A DNA stretch of 8,275 nucleotides, from the NCBI GenBank assembly GCA_015163925.1, contig JAAOIF010000037.1:1-8275 (forward strand). The letters are read 5' to 3'. Under the pieces are notes generated by a model. That model did not search any database and was not told the DNA's origin. It was given only the letters and a program-made list of their open reading frames with translations. The stretch comes from Candidatus Thioglobus sp. (GTDB taxonomy: Bacteria > Pseudomonadota > Gammaproteobacteria > PS1 > Pseudothioglobaceae). The position numbers and the translations under genes are program-made. Positions 1 through 6,954 of this stretch are shown one piece after another. Every line of letters begins with the position of its first letter. Position 1 is the first letter of the stretch.

Positions 1-1
1 C

Positions 2-202
2 TTGATTGTTGAGGTGCAAAATTTGCAAGAATTGCAGTCTGCGCTTGGTTTGGAGGGCATCACGAGAATATTATGTGATAATTTTAACACCGCAGATTTG
101 GCTCTTGCCGCCGGACTATCTGAAGGCAAAATGCCGCTGGAGGCTTCTGGTAATATTGATGAAAATAACATCCTGTGCAAAACGGCTCAAGCCTCACCCT
201 GA
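2..202 (+). pseudogene. nadC: nadC 3' fragment (quinolinate phosphoribosyltransferase), truncated at its C-terminus
   Basis: NadC makes nicotinate mononucleotide from quinolinate and PRPP in de novo NAD synthesis in the cytoplasm. The frame is open from the window edge, so the 5' part lies outside. Visible family signatures are the strand IVEVQNLQEL (residues 2-11), the LCDNF segment (compare LDNF in the family) and PLEASGNI (compare LEVSGN), in the right order and spacing for the C-terminal barrel. After IDENNI the protein should continue with a segment like GVDFISVGALTHS and then end; instead the frame reads LCKTAQASP and stops at 202. The true nadC sequence ends at about 171, where DNA of the Ig-repeat gene begins in another frame. 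The last barrel strands, which bind phosphate, are therefore missing and this copy should be inactive. Identification is firm; whether the truncation is real or a chimeric join is open. Confidence 0.85.
165..176. other. Junction: nadC to Ig-repeat sequence
   Basis: nadC-like coding (frame of position 2) fits up to about 171. Ig-like coding (frame of position 175) fits from about 172, just after an in-frame stop at 166-168. The two frames differ, so no fusion protein results. No target-site duplication or insertion-sequence end is visible. Confidence 0.7.
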
Positions 203-3200
203 CCGCCAGCGTTACCCCAGCCACAGCCAGCAATCCAGCGGTTTCATGGGAGATTTCCTCCGCTGGTAATTTTGCTTCCATTAACGGAAATATCCTCTAC
301 GGCACCGCACCCGGCGAAGTCGTAATTACTGCCACAGCCGATGATTTAAGCGGAGTTTCCGCCAGCCAAACTTTTACAATTACTCCAATTTTAGTGAGTG
401 AAATTCAAATCCGCAGCGCCGCTTTTGTCCAAGATGGCTCAAGCCTGACCCTGACTGCCGAGGTTTTGCCGAGCACGGCGGATAATCAAAATATCATCTG
501 GTCGGTTGAAAACGGTAATAATTCTGTTGCCAGCCTGAATGGAAATATTCTAACCGGAATTTACCCCGGCGAGGTAACTCTCATCGCCACAGCAGCCGAT
601 AGCGGCGGAGTTTTCGCCAGCCAAATTTTCACCGTCAAGGAAACTCCGGTAACCGCAATTAGCATCAGCAGCGCTAATTCAGTGGCAGATGGCTTGATTT
701 TGAATTTGCAAGCCAGAGTAGAACCAGCGGCTGCCACAGCGCAAACTGTGAGCTGGTCAATTTTAAATGGTGATAATTCCATCGCCAGTATCAGTGGTGT
801 TAGCGGCAGATATATTACTGGAATTTTCCCCGGCGAGGTCGTAGTTATCGCCAGCGCCACTGACTCCAGCGGAGTTTTCGCCACGCAAACATTTAGCGTC
901 AGGGAAACTCCGGTAACCGCCATCAGCATCAGCAGCCGCAACTCAACTGTGCATATGGGGCGGCGGACTTTAACTGCCGATATTTTGCCAATTATTGCCA
1001 CCACGCAAACAATTTCATGGTCAATTCTCGGCGGCAACAATTCCATTGCTTCAATCAGCGGCGACATTCTAACCGGCATTTTCCCCGGCGAGGTCGTAGT
1101 TATCGCCAGCGCTGACGGCGGCATAAATATCACCGACAGCCAAACTTTCACCGTCCGCCCAATCCCTGTTACCGGCATTCGCATTCTGAGTCCTGACTTC
1201 GTATCCCATCGCAGAAGCCTTATTCTATCCGCCAGAATTGACCCAGACAACGCCAGCACCAGCACCGTCAGTTGGTCATTTAATGGCGATAATGGAATTG
1301 TTGAAATCGTTGGCGATCGCCTCACCGGCCTCTCCCACGGCGTAGTAACCATAATCGCCAGCGCAAATGACGACAGCGGCATTCGGGCAATTCAGCAATT
1401 TACCGTGCGCACAATTCCAGTCAGCAGCGTGAATATCACTAACGGCGCTAAAATTGGAGAAAGTTTAACCTTGCAATTAAGTGCTGAAGTTTTGCCAGAT
1501 AATGCCAGTAATCCGGCAATTTCGTGGTCAATTCTCGGCGGTAACAATCATATTGCCAGTATTGATGAAAATAATATGATTCACGGCATTGGAGCTGGCG
1601 TGGTAACTGTAATTGCCAGCGCTGACGGCAGACGAGACACCCAAAGATTTACCGTTGTCGGAATTCCTGATGCGCCGGCAAACCTTACTGCTGTTGCGAA
1701 TGGAGCGCCAAATCAGGCACTGGTTTTCTGGGACGAAGTGGCTGGCGTTAGTGGCTATATTTTGTATCAAGCCATTACTGATTTATCCGCTTACGCCAAC
1801 GGGGATATTGCTAATTTGCCAGCAGAAATCATAGTAACTAAGACTGAAATTTCCACCAGCAGCATTGATATAGACTTAATCGGCACAGGCAAAAACTACT
1901 TTTTGCTAACTGCTGTGAATGATACAATTCAATCAATTACCACCCAGCAAGCCACAGCCACACCGCATAGTATGGAATTTGATATTGTAAATGGCGTTGG
2001 CGCTGCAGTTTGGATGGATAGAAATCTGGGTGCTGGACAAGTCGCCACAGCCTCTGATGACTCTCGGAGTTTTGGCGCTCTTTACCAATGGGGACGGCCA
2101 ACAGACGGACATCAGCAGCGAAATAGTTCCACAAGAAATCAAATCTCTGGTGATAATAGAATTAGAGCAAATCACTCAGAATTTATCACTCCCCCAGCCG
2201 AGCCGTTTGATTGGACAAATCAAGATAATAATGGCTCAAGGCGTAGAGATATTTGGTCTCAAACTAACGGCGATAGCATCTGCCCGACCGGCTTTAGAGT
2301 GCCATCAGCATTGGAATTAGTAACCGAGAGAAATTCTTGGAATACGCAAAATGCCGCCGGGGCTTTTGCTTCAAACCTCAAATTGCCTCTTGCCGAATTG
2401 CGTTTTCAGGGCGGCAACTATTCTCCTGCCGCCGGAGCCTACTGGAGCAGCAGTATTGACAACAGTAATAACAATAAAAGCTTAATCGTAGGATTGAACA
2501 GTTCAACTTTAAGCTATCTTCGTGCAGTCGGCAATTCAGTGCGTTGCATTTTGGATTCCAGCATTCTCATCAAACCAATTAGAAATATTACCATCAGTTC
2601 CACCGAAGTAGCAGAAGGCTCAAGCCTTGCTTTGAGCGCTGAGATTTTTCCAGCCGATGCCATAAATCAAAACCTAATTTGGTCAATTGAAAATGGCGAT
2701 GGAATTGCTGCCCGCTCGGTTGCTACTCTCAGCGGCAATACCATCAGCGGAGTTGGCCCGGGCAGAGTTTATATAATTGCCACAGCCGTTGATGGCAGCG
2801 GAGTGATAGACCGGCGGCAATTTACAGTTACCGCCAAACCTGCTGCTCCGACCAAGCTTGCCGCCGTTGCTACCGGAACGCCGAATGAGATAACTGTTTT
2901 TTGGAATGGAGTGGCTGGAGCGCGGTTTTATACGCTTTATCAGTCAAGTGAGGATTTAGCCAGATTTGCTAATAAAAATCCTATCGGTTTGCCGCCGGGC
3001 ACAACCTCTATAAATACTCATAACGCCAGTGTTAATATGCGTTTGAGTGGCTCTGAGAAGCATTACTTTTTGGTAACTGCTAATAAGAATTTGAATGAAT
3101 CTTTTACCAGTGAGCAAGCCGTTGCCACAAGTCATTCCCAAAAATTTATTGCTGTTGATGGCGGCAGAGATCGGGTTTGGATGGATAGAAATCTTGGCGC

Positions 3201-3369
3201 TCAGAGAGTTGCCAGAAGCTCCACTGACGCTGATGCTTTTGGTTATTTGTATCAGTGGGGCAGGGCGGCAGATGGGCATCAGCAGCGAAATAGTAATAAA
3301 AGAAATCAACCCGCCAGATTCCTCAGAGCAGTTAATGCAGATTTTATTAGCCGGGCGGACATCAACTAA
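175..3369 (+). CDS. Internal fragment of a modular Ig-like / FN3 / FISUMP surface protein
   Basis: One open frame of about 1060 codons. Domain order: a partial Ig-like repeat, five complete BIG2-type Ig repeats of about 80-88 residues, an FN3-like domain, a complete FISUMP domain, a seventh Ig repeat, a second FN3 domain, and the first half of a second FISUMP domain. The Ig repeats share a pattern of G(S)SLTLTA, then SWSI, then ASI.G..TGI.PGEV..IA, then FTV. FISUMP hallmarks are VWMDRNLGA, YQWGR, CPTGFRVPS, YWSSS and SVRCI. Such proteins are typically secreted or surface-anchored; the exact function is unknown. The GTG at 175 is a valine codon inside an Ig repeat with no ribosome-binding site, and a stop lies at 166-168 in frame, so this is not a genuine start. 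No signal peptide is present. From about 3350 the frame reads antisense rpsA to a stop at 3367. It is best treated as a promoterless internal gene segment joined to nadC on the left and rpsA on the right. Confidence 0.8.
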   Translation: MQNGSSLTLTASVTPATASNPAVSWEISSAGNFASINGNILYGTAPGEVVITATADDLSGVSASQTFTITPILVSEIQIRSAAFVQDGSSLTLTAEVLPSTADNQNIIWSVENGNNSVASLNGNILTGIYPGEVTLIATAADSGGVFASQIFTVKETPVTAISISSANSVADGLILNLQARVEPAAATAQTVSWSILNGDNSIASISGVSGRYITGIFPGEVVVIASATDSSGVFATQTFSVRETPVTAISISSRNSTVHMGRRTLTADILPIIATTQTISWSILGGNNSIASISGDILTGIFPGEVVVIASADGGINITDSQTFTVRPIPVTGIRILSPDFVSHRRSLILSARIDPDNASTSTVSWSFNGDNGIVEIVGDRLTGLSHGVVTIIASANDDSGIRAIQQFTVRTIPVSSVNITNGAKIGESLTLQLSAEVLPDNASNPAISWSILGGNNHIASIDENNMIHGIGAGVVTVIASADGRRDTQRFTVVGIPDAPANLTAVANGAPNQALVFWDEVAGVSGYILYQAITDLSAYANGDIANLPAEIIVTKTEISTSSIDIDLIGTGKNYFLLTAVNDTIQSITTQQATATPHSMEFDIVNGVGAAVWMDRNLGAGQVATASDDSRSFGALYQWGRPTDGHQQRNSSTRNQISGDNRIRANHSEFITPPAEPFDWTNQDNNGSRRRDIWSQTNGDSICPTGFRVPSALELVTERNSWNTQNAAGAFASNLKLPLAELRFQGGNYSPAAGAYWSSSIDNSNNNKSLIVGLNSSTLSYLRAVGNSVRCILDSSILIKPIRNITISSTEVAEGSSLALSAEIFPADAINQNLIWSIENGDGIAARSVATLSGNTISGVGPGRVYIIATAVDGSGVIDRRQFTVTAKPAAPTKLAAVATGTPNEITVFWNGVAGARFYTLYQSSEDLARFANKNPIGLPPGTTSINTHNASVNMRLSGSEKHYFLVTANKNLNESFTSEQAVATSHSQKFIAVDGGRDRVWMDRNLGAQRVARSSTDADAFGYLYQWGRAADGHQQRNSNKRNQPARFLRAVNADFISRADIN
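823..857 (+). repeat. 35-nt direct repeat, copy 1
   Basis: Identical in DNA to 1078-1112. It encodes the end of the TGIFPGEVVVIAS strand-turn of Ig repeat 3. Exact identity within otherwise diverged repeats suggests recent recombination or conversion between units. Confidence 0.85.
1078..1112 (+). repeat. 35-nt direct repeat, copy 2
   Basis: Identical in DNA to 823-857, at the equivalent place in Ig repeat 4. Together with the 18-nt identity between 639-656 and 903-920 (the linker before repeats 3 and 4) it gives short homologies that could support repeat gain or loss. Confidence 0.85.
1663..2565 (+). other. First FN3 + FISUMP module
   Basis: About 1663-1974 encodes an FN3-like domain: it opens IPDAPANLTAV, has a VFWDEVAGVSGYILYQ core and a YFLLTAVND strand. 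About 1975-2556 encodes a full FISUMP domain: VWMDRNLGA, then FGALYQWGR, then ICPTGFRVPSALEL, then GAYWSSS, then VGNSVRCI. FISUMP domains are known as a large paralogous family in Fibrobacter and Bacteroidetes, usually at the C-terminus of predicted lipoproteins or secreted proteins. Here the domain is followed by further Ig/FN3/FISUMP sequence, so it is internal, which is unusual. Confidence 0.75.
2566..3349 (+). other. Second Ig + FN3 + truncated FISUMP module
   Basis: About 2566-2835 is the seventh Ig repeat (RNITISSTEV to QFTVTAK). About 2836-3138 is a second FN3-like domain (KLAAVATGTPNEITVFW, then YTLYQSSEDLA, then YFLVTANK). About 3139-3349 is the first half of a FISUMP domain (VWMDRNLGA, FGYLYQWGR, DGHQQRNS). 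It stops at the position where the first copy reads SEFITPPAEPFDW; the CPTGFRVP and SVRCI parts are missing because rpsA sequence begins. The module repeats the order of the preceding one, so the whole frame looks like two paralogous genes or modules joined head to tail. Confidence 0.75.
3346..3354. other. Junction: FISUMP sequence to rpsA
   Basis: FISUMP-like coding on the plus strand fits up to about 3349, and S1-like coding on the minus strand fits down to 3352. The change is within a few bases, tail to tail, with no spacer. Confidence 0.75.
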
Positions 3370-3771
3370 TGAGCCGGGCAGAAATGCTTTAACCACGCCG
3401 ATATCAACGGTCAGGCCGCCTTTCACAGCGCCAGTTACAATTCCAGTAACCACTTCTTTAGTGTTCATTGCGGCCTCAAGCGAGCGCCAAAGCTTGATGC
3501 GTTTGGCTTTTTCGCGGGATAATAAAGTGTGCCCTAAGCCGTCATCAATGGAATCCAAGGCGACTTCAACCACATCGCCCTCTTTGATTTCCAGCTCACC
3601 TTGTGGATTTTTAAATTGGTCCAAAGAGACAAAACCTTCGGATTTTAGCCCCACATTTATCACCGCTTTTTCGCGATTCATACTGACCACAGTGCCCATT
3701 AAAAGGGCTCCGACTTTGACATTTTGTTGTTCAACGCTATTTTCAAACAGCTCTGCAAATGATTCTGACAT
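3352..3771 (-). CDS. rpsA: 30S ribosomal protein S1, truncated to its N-terminal 140 residues
   Basis: S1 binds mRNA to the 30S subunit and is normally about 550 residues with six S1/OB repeats in proteobacteria. Here the N-terminus (SESFAELFENS) and the first repeat are complete (GLKSEGFV, FKNPQGELEIKEGD, LLSREKAKR), followed by the start of the second (TGIVTGAVKGGLTVDI, LPGSLVDVRP). The match is very close to the enterobacterial protein. After DVRP (codon ending at 3352) S1-like sequence stops and the frame runs antisense through the FISUMP region, closing only at 2956; that extension is not S1. The mRNA-binding repeats 3-6 are lost, so this copy should not be a working S1. It is the last gene of lysS > MazG-like > cmk > rpsA; cmk-rpsA is the common proteobacterial order. 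No strong ribosome-binding site precedes the ATG. Confidence 0.9.
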
Positions 3772-3850
3772 ATTATTATTTTCTGATATTGACCGCTAAA
3801 AACTCCAGCAACGGTATTAAACTGGCATTTATCGGGTTAGTTTATTTAAG

Positions 3851-3870
3851 AAATTTAGCCGCCTAAATTT
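3851..3870 (-). terminator. Perfect hairpin between cmk and rpsA
   Basis: An 8-bp perfect stem (AAATTTAG / CTAAATTT) around a 4-nt loop lies at the cmk stop codon. On the minus strand it is followed by an AT-rich stretch but no clear U-run, so it may be a weak terminator, an attenuator or an RNA-processing site, allowing rpsA to be expressed separately from the upstream genes. A weak promoter-like pair (TTGCTG, 17 nt, TATCAG) lies just before rpsA. Structure is seen; role is inferred. Confidence 0.4.
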
Positions 3871-4538
3871 CAGTTATTTGTTACTAATTTATTCACTTGA
3901 AAAATCACTTCATCAATTGATAACTCAGTTGTATCAATGGTTACAGCGTCTTTTGCTGGTTTTAGCGGAGAATATTTTCGTGAGCAATCTCGCTCATCTC
4001 GCGCCTTGACCTCTGCCAAGATTTGCGAAATTATACCCTTAGAACCTTGCTGTTGCAATTGTTTTAAACGCCGATTTGCACGCTCGGCCGCATCAGCCGT
4101 TAGGAAAATTTTCACCGGCGCTTGCACAAAAACCACCGTGCCCATATCTCGCCCATCTGCCACTAAACCCGGAGGCTGCGCAAATTCCCGCTGGCGTTTC
4201 AAAAGTGCCAAACGGATATTTTTCACAGTCGCCAGACGAGATGCTAATTCGCCAGTTTGCTGAGTTCGCAAGGTTTTGGAAACTTCCTCGCCGTCCAGAA
4301 AAACGCTTACTAACTGGCTTTCAGGCTGAATTTTAAACTCCAAATCCAGCCCATTAGCCACTTCCACCAAAGCATTTTCATCACTAATATCAATTTCTCG
4401 CTCATCAATCGCCAGCGCAAACGCCCGATAAATTGCCCCAGAATCAAGCAAATTCCAACCCAACTTTTGCGCCATAATCCTTGCAACCGTGCCCTTCCCC
4501 ACGCCACTCGGACCATCAATCGTTAAAATATTATTCAT
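3870..4538 (-). CDS. cmk: Cytidylate kinase
   Basis: Phosphorylates CMP and dCMP with ATP to the diphosphates in pyrimidine salvage and DNA precursor supply; cytoplasmic. The 222-residue protein has the usual length for the short bacterial type. Motifs in order: P-loop GPSGVGKGT (9-17), CMP-binding segment DSGAIYR (32-38), VADGRDMGTVVF (126-137), VKIFLTADAAERANRR (142-157), the lid RDERDCSR (180-187) and SPLKPAKDA (190-198). All expected catalytic elements are present. The ATG overlaps the stop of the upstream MazG-like gene by 4 nt (ATGA), pointing to translational coupling. rpsA follows after 98 nt, as in many proteobacteria. The identification is secure. Confidence 0.96.
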   Translation of the reverse strand: MNNILTIDGPSGVGKGTVARIMAQKLGWNLLDSGAIYRAFALAIDEREIDISDENALVEVANGLDLEFKIQPESQLVSVFLDGEEVSKTLRTQQTGELASRLATVKNIRLALLKRQREFAQPPGLVADGRDMGTVVFVQAPVKIFLTADAAERANRRLKQLQQQGSKGIISQILAEVKARDERDCSRKYSPLKPAKDAVTIDTTELSIDEVIFQVNKLVTNN

Positions 4539-4873
4539 TTTTCAACGCCCCTAAATTCCGATACGCGGATTTTGCCATTTACTATTTTGGATTTTCTCTG
4601 ATTGATTTTTTCCAACTTTTGCCAAAACGCCTCGTTTAAGTCAAAATCAGCGCTAATCGCCGTTCCCATCAGCAAAATTAACAAGTCCGCTGACTCTTCT
4701 GCCAAGTCTTTTTTGGATTTTCCTTTGGTCACGCAAGCGGAAATTTCGCCCAATTCCTCCGCCATCAGAGCTACCCGATAAGCCAAATCCTCACCGCCAT
4801 TATTTTTAAAATCGTGCTTGTCGTGAAAGGCTTGAATTGCCTCCAGCATTGACTTGTAAGAGTTTTTGTTCAT
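4535..4873 (-). CDS. MazG-like nucleotide pyrophosphohydrolase
   Basis: A 112-residue all-alpha protein of the MazG/dUTPase-C superfamily, predicted to hydrolyse nucleoside triphosphates to monophosphate and pyrophosphate with Mg2+ (house-cleaning). The metal-binding pattern is visible: EELGE (39-43) followed by EESAD (59-63, ExxD), then DLNEAFWQKLEKINQRK (78-94), typical of small single-domain MazG-like proteins. The exact substrate cannot be read from the sequence. It starts on ATG overlapping the lysS stop by one base (TAATG) and its stop overlaps the cmk start by 4 nt, so it sits tightly inside a translationally coupled operon. Placement next to cmk fits a nucleotide-pool role, but this is inference. 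Confidence 0.85.
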   Translation of the reverse strand: MNKNSYKSMLEAIQAFHDKHDFKNNGGEDLAYRVALMAEELGEISACVTKGKSKKDLAEESADLLILLMGTAISADFDLNEAFWQKLEKINQRKSKIVNGKIRVSEFRGVEK

Positions 4874-6360
4874 TAAATCTCAGGCTTCATATGCGGAAAT
4901 AATAACACATCTTTGATGGATGGGGAATTGGTGAAAAGCATTACTAATCGGTCAATTCCGATGCCTTCGCCGGCGGTCGGCGGCATGCCGTATTCTAAGG
5001 CGCGGATGTAGTCGCCGTCATAAAACATTGCCTCATCATCGCCGGCTTCTTTTTCAGCAACTTGGGCTAAAAATCGTTGTTTTTGCTGCTCGGCATCGTT
5101 AAGTTCTGAGAAACCGTTGGCAATTTCGCGCCCGCCGATAAACAATTCAAACCTGTCAGTAATAAATGGATTTTCGTCATTTTGGCGTGCCAGCGGCGAG
5201 ACTTCGGCTGGGTATTCGGTGATAAAAGTTGGCTGAATTAGCTTTTCTTCCACTGTTGCCTCAAAAATTGCAATTTGGATTTTGCCCAATCCCCAACTGT
5301 CTTTCAGAGGAATTTTTAGGTCTTCGGCAGTTTTTTTGGCGTTATTTTCATTCAAGTCAGCAGCACTCAAATTTGGATTATATTTTAGGATTGAAGCAAA
5401 AACACTTAATCGCTCAAACGGCTTGGAAAAATCAAAATCAGCACCCTGATAATGAATCTTAGCATCGCCGCAAACCTCAGTTGCAATGCCTAAAAACAGC
5501 GATTCGGTCAAGTCCATTAAATCAAAATAAGTGGCGTAGGCTTGGTAAAATTCAATCATAGTAAATTCCGGATTATGGCGAGTGGAAAGCCCCTCGTTGC
5601 GAAAATTACGATTAATTTCAAACACCCGCTCCAGCCCGCCGACAATCAGGCGTTTGAGGTAAAGCTCCGGAGCAATCCGCAAAAACATAGCCGTATCCAA
5701 AGCCTTATGATGAGTTGCAAATGGCTTGGCAGTAGCGCCTCCGGGGATAGTTTGGAGCATCGGAGTTTCCACTTCGGTAAAATCCTTAGCACTAAAAAAA
5801 TTACGAATATAAGCCACAATCTGGCTGCGAATTTTGAAGGTTTTACGAGAATTCTCATTCATAATCAAATCCACATAACGCTGGCGGTAACGCATTTCTT
5901 GGTCGGACAGGCCGTGAAATTTCTCCGGCAGCGGACGCAGAGATTTGGTCAATAATTTAATATTACTAACGCGAATAGAAAGCTCGCCGACATTGGTTTT
6001 AAACAAAATTCCGACCACGCCGATAATATCGCCAATATCAAATTTTTTGAACTGCTGATTGTAAAAATCCTCAGCCAATTCATCACGGCTGACGAACAGC
6101 TGAATCTGGCCGCTGGAATCCTGCAAATGCACAAAACTCGCCTTGCCCATCACCCGTTTGAGCATAATCCGCCCAGCCAGACTGACTTTTGTATTTTTTT
6201 CCGCTAAGTCTTCTTTGGCAAATTTATCAAATTCATTAGTAATATTTGCCGCTAAATTCTCCGGCTTAAAATCATTTGGAAATGGATTTCCAGCTTGCCG
6301 CAGAGCTGCTAATTTTGCCCTCCGTTCGGCGATTAATTTATTATCATTTTGATTTTCCAC
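4873..6360 (-). CDS. lysS: Lysyl-tRNA synthetase, class II
   Basis: Charges tRNA-Lys with lysine in the cytoplasm. The 495 residues match the usual length of the bacterial class II enzyme. The N-terminal anticodon-binding OB fold runs from about 60 to 140 ([18 protein letters not shown]). The catalytic core shows motif 1 around FTEVETPML (194-202) with IPGGA, motif 2 [16 protein letters not shown] (253-268), and motif 3 [12 protein letters not shown] (464-475). The signatures [14 protein letters not shown] and [13 protein letters not shown] are also intact. The start is GTG at 6360, chosen because an AGGA ribosome-binding site (plus-strand 6368-6371) lies 7 nt upstream and the protein then has the family's normal N-terminus. 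It is followed by the MazG-like gene with a 1-nt overlap. No defects seen. Confidence 0.97.
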   Translation of the reverse strand: MENQNDNKLIAERRAKLAALRQAGNPFPNDFKPENLAANITNEFDKFAKEDLAEKNTKVSLAGRIMLKRVMGKASFVHLQDSSGQIQLFVSRDELAEDFYNQQFKKFDIGDIIGVVGILFKTNVGELSIRVSNIKLLTKSLRPLPEKFHGLSDQEMRYRQRYVDLIMNENSRKTFKIRSQIVAYIRNFFSAKDFTEVETPMLQTIPGGATAKPFATHHKALDTAMFLRIAPELYLKRLIVGGLERVFEINRNFRNEGLSTRHNPEFTMIEFYQAYATYFDLMDLTESLFLGIATEVCGDAKIHYQGADFDFSKPFERLSVFASILKYNPNLSAADLNENNAKKTAEDLKIPLKDSWGLGKIQIAIFEATVEEKLIQPTFITEYPAEVSPLARQNDENPFITDRFELFIGGREIANGFSELNDAEQQKQRFLAQVAEKEAGDDEAMFYDGDYIRALEYGMPPTAGEGIGIDRLVMLFTNSPSIKDVLLFPHMKPEI

Positions 6361-6367
6361 AGAATTT

Positions 6368-6371
6368 TCCT
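6368..6371 (-). promoter_or_regulatory. Ribosome-binding site of lysS
   Basis: AGGA on the minus strand, 7 nt before the GTG of lysS. It supports the non-ATG start, since no in-frame ATG lies nearby. Confidence 0.6.
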
Positions 6372-6404
6372 AATTATTATTGTTAATTTTTATTGCCAAA
6401 AAAG

Positions 6405-6839
6405 CTATTTTAACAAATCCTCAGACTTGCTAATATCAATCTGAATGGCTGGCGGCTTATGATAAAAACGGCGAATAAATAGTAATAAAGTTAGCGTCAA
6501 AAACCCAAACGGCGCAAACCATAATATATATGTCTGGCGATTTACCGGCGGCTTGAAAATCACAAAATCTCCATATCTATCAGTCATAAATTGGCGAATT
6601 TCAGAATTATTATTGCCCTGAATAATCATTTTTTGCACCTGTTTTCGCAAGTCCATCGCCAGCCCAGCATTTGAGCCACCGATGCTTTGCCCCTGACACA
6701 CCGGGCAGCGAATTTCATTAATTAAGCCTTGATAACGAGCCTCTTGTGCTGAATTTTGAAATTTTTTAGCCTCAATACTTGCAGCAAAAATCGGCATAAT
6801 ACTTAATTGAATAAAGCAAAAAATCAGTGTAAAACGCAT
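6405..6839 (-). CDS. ccmH: Cytochrome c-type biogenesis protein CcmH (short, N-terminal-type domain)
   Basis: A thiol-oxidoreductase of the system I cytochrome c maturation pathway; it keeps apocytochrome CXXCH cysteines reduced in the periplasm for heme ligation. The 144-residue protein has a signal peptide (1-20, ending IFAA), the family signature IRCPVCQGQSI with cysteines 45 and 48, then MTDRYGDFVIFKPP (85-98), and a C-terminal membrane segment (about 105-124, WFAPFGFLTLTLLLF). Length fits the single-domain CcmH/CycL/NrfF type without the TPR part of E. coli CcmH. The other ccm genes that usually accompany it are not in the window. The start is 44 nt upstream of the lysS start on the same strand, so ccmH could lead the lysS transcript. 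It is divergent from the HAD gene. Confidence 0.93.
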   Translation of the reverse strand: MRFTLIFCFIQLSIMPIFAASIEAKKFQNSAQEARYQGLINEIRCPVCQGQSIGGSNAGLAMDLRKQVQKMIIQGNNNSEIRQFMTDRYGDFVIFKPPVNRQTYILWFAPFGFLTLTLLLFIRRFYHKPPAIQIDISKSEDLLK

Positions 6840-6854
6840 AAAATACCGCCGTAA

Positions 6855-6860
6855 ATTATA
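6855..6860 (-). promoter_or_regulatory. Possible -10 box of ccmH
   Basis: A perfect TATAAT on the minus strand lies 15 nt before the ccmH ATG, so the leader would be very short. There is no good -35 (best TTAAAA at 18 nt). It is AT-rich DNA where chance matches are common. Confidence 0.3.
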
Positions 6861-6954
6861 AATACAAAATATTGGGGATTTTAACCCATACTGCTAATTA
6901 CACTTGATAAAATTGCAAAAGTTAAGACTAAAAAAAGCAAAGGATAAGGCAAAA

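Larger units (their letters stand above)
175..1662 (+). repeat. Array of six BIG2-type Ig-like repeats (first one partial)
   Basis: Approximate repeat borders are 175-393 (missing its first strand), 394-645, 646-909, 910-1164, 1165-1413 and 1414-1662. Each unit starts with a PV..I.I strand, then S.TL.A.(V/I).P, then a W.I strand, then ASI.G..(T/H)GI, then a V.(V/I)IA strand, and ends FTV. Inter-repeat linkers are very similar (KETPVTAISISS and RETPVTAISISS). Divergence between units is moderate in protein but parts are identical in DNA, consistent with unequal crossing-over or gene conversion. Stacked Ig domains usually act as a stalk or adhesive rod. Confidence 0.8.

Noticed and set aside
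175..177. GTG as the start codon of the Ig/FISUMP gene
   Set aside because: It encodes the conserved valine of an Ig strand (compare SVADG and FVQDG in the next repeats), with no ribosome-binding site and no signal peptide.
561..1382. Long open frame on the minus strand, 273 codons
   Set aside because: It is antisense to the Ig repeats. Its length follows from the repeats' codon bias, and its protein is a repeat-derived shadow with no recognisable domain.
175..1662. CRISPR array or transposon repeats in the Ig region
   Set aside because: The repeats are about 250 nt long, coding and diverged, without short uniform repeats, spacers, transposase or terminal inverted repeats.
2956..3351. Continuation of the rpsA frame on the minus strand
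   Set aside because: S1 similarity ends at 3352. The rest is antisense to the FISUMP/FN3 coding region and open by chance.
3095..3799. Plus-strand open frame of 234 codons
   Set aside because: It is an off-frame shadow of the FISUMP region and then antisense of rpsA; no family signature.
6904..6954. TTG 6904 as start of the HAD gene
   Set aside because: It adds a Lys-rich stretch absent from the family. ATG 6955 has an AAGG site at good spacing and begins right at the HAD fold.
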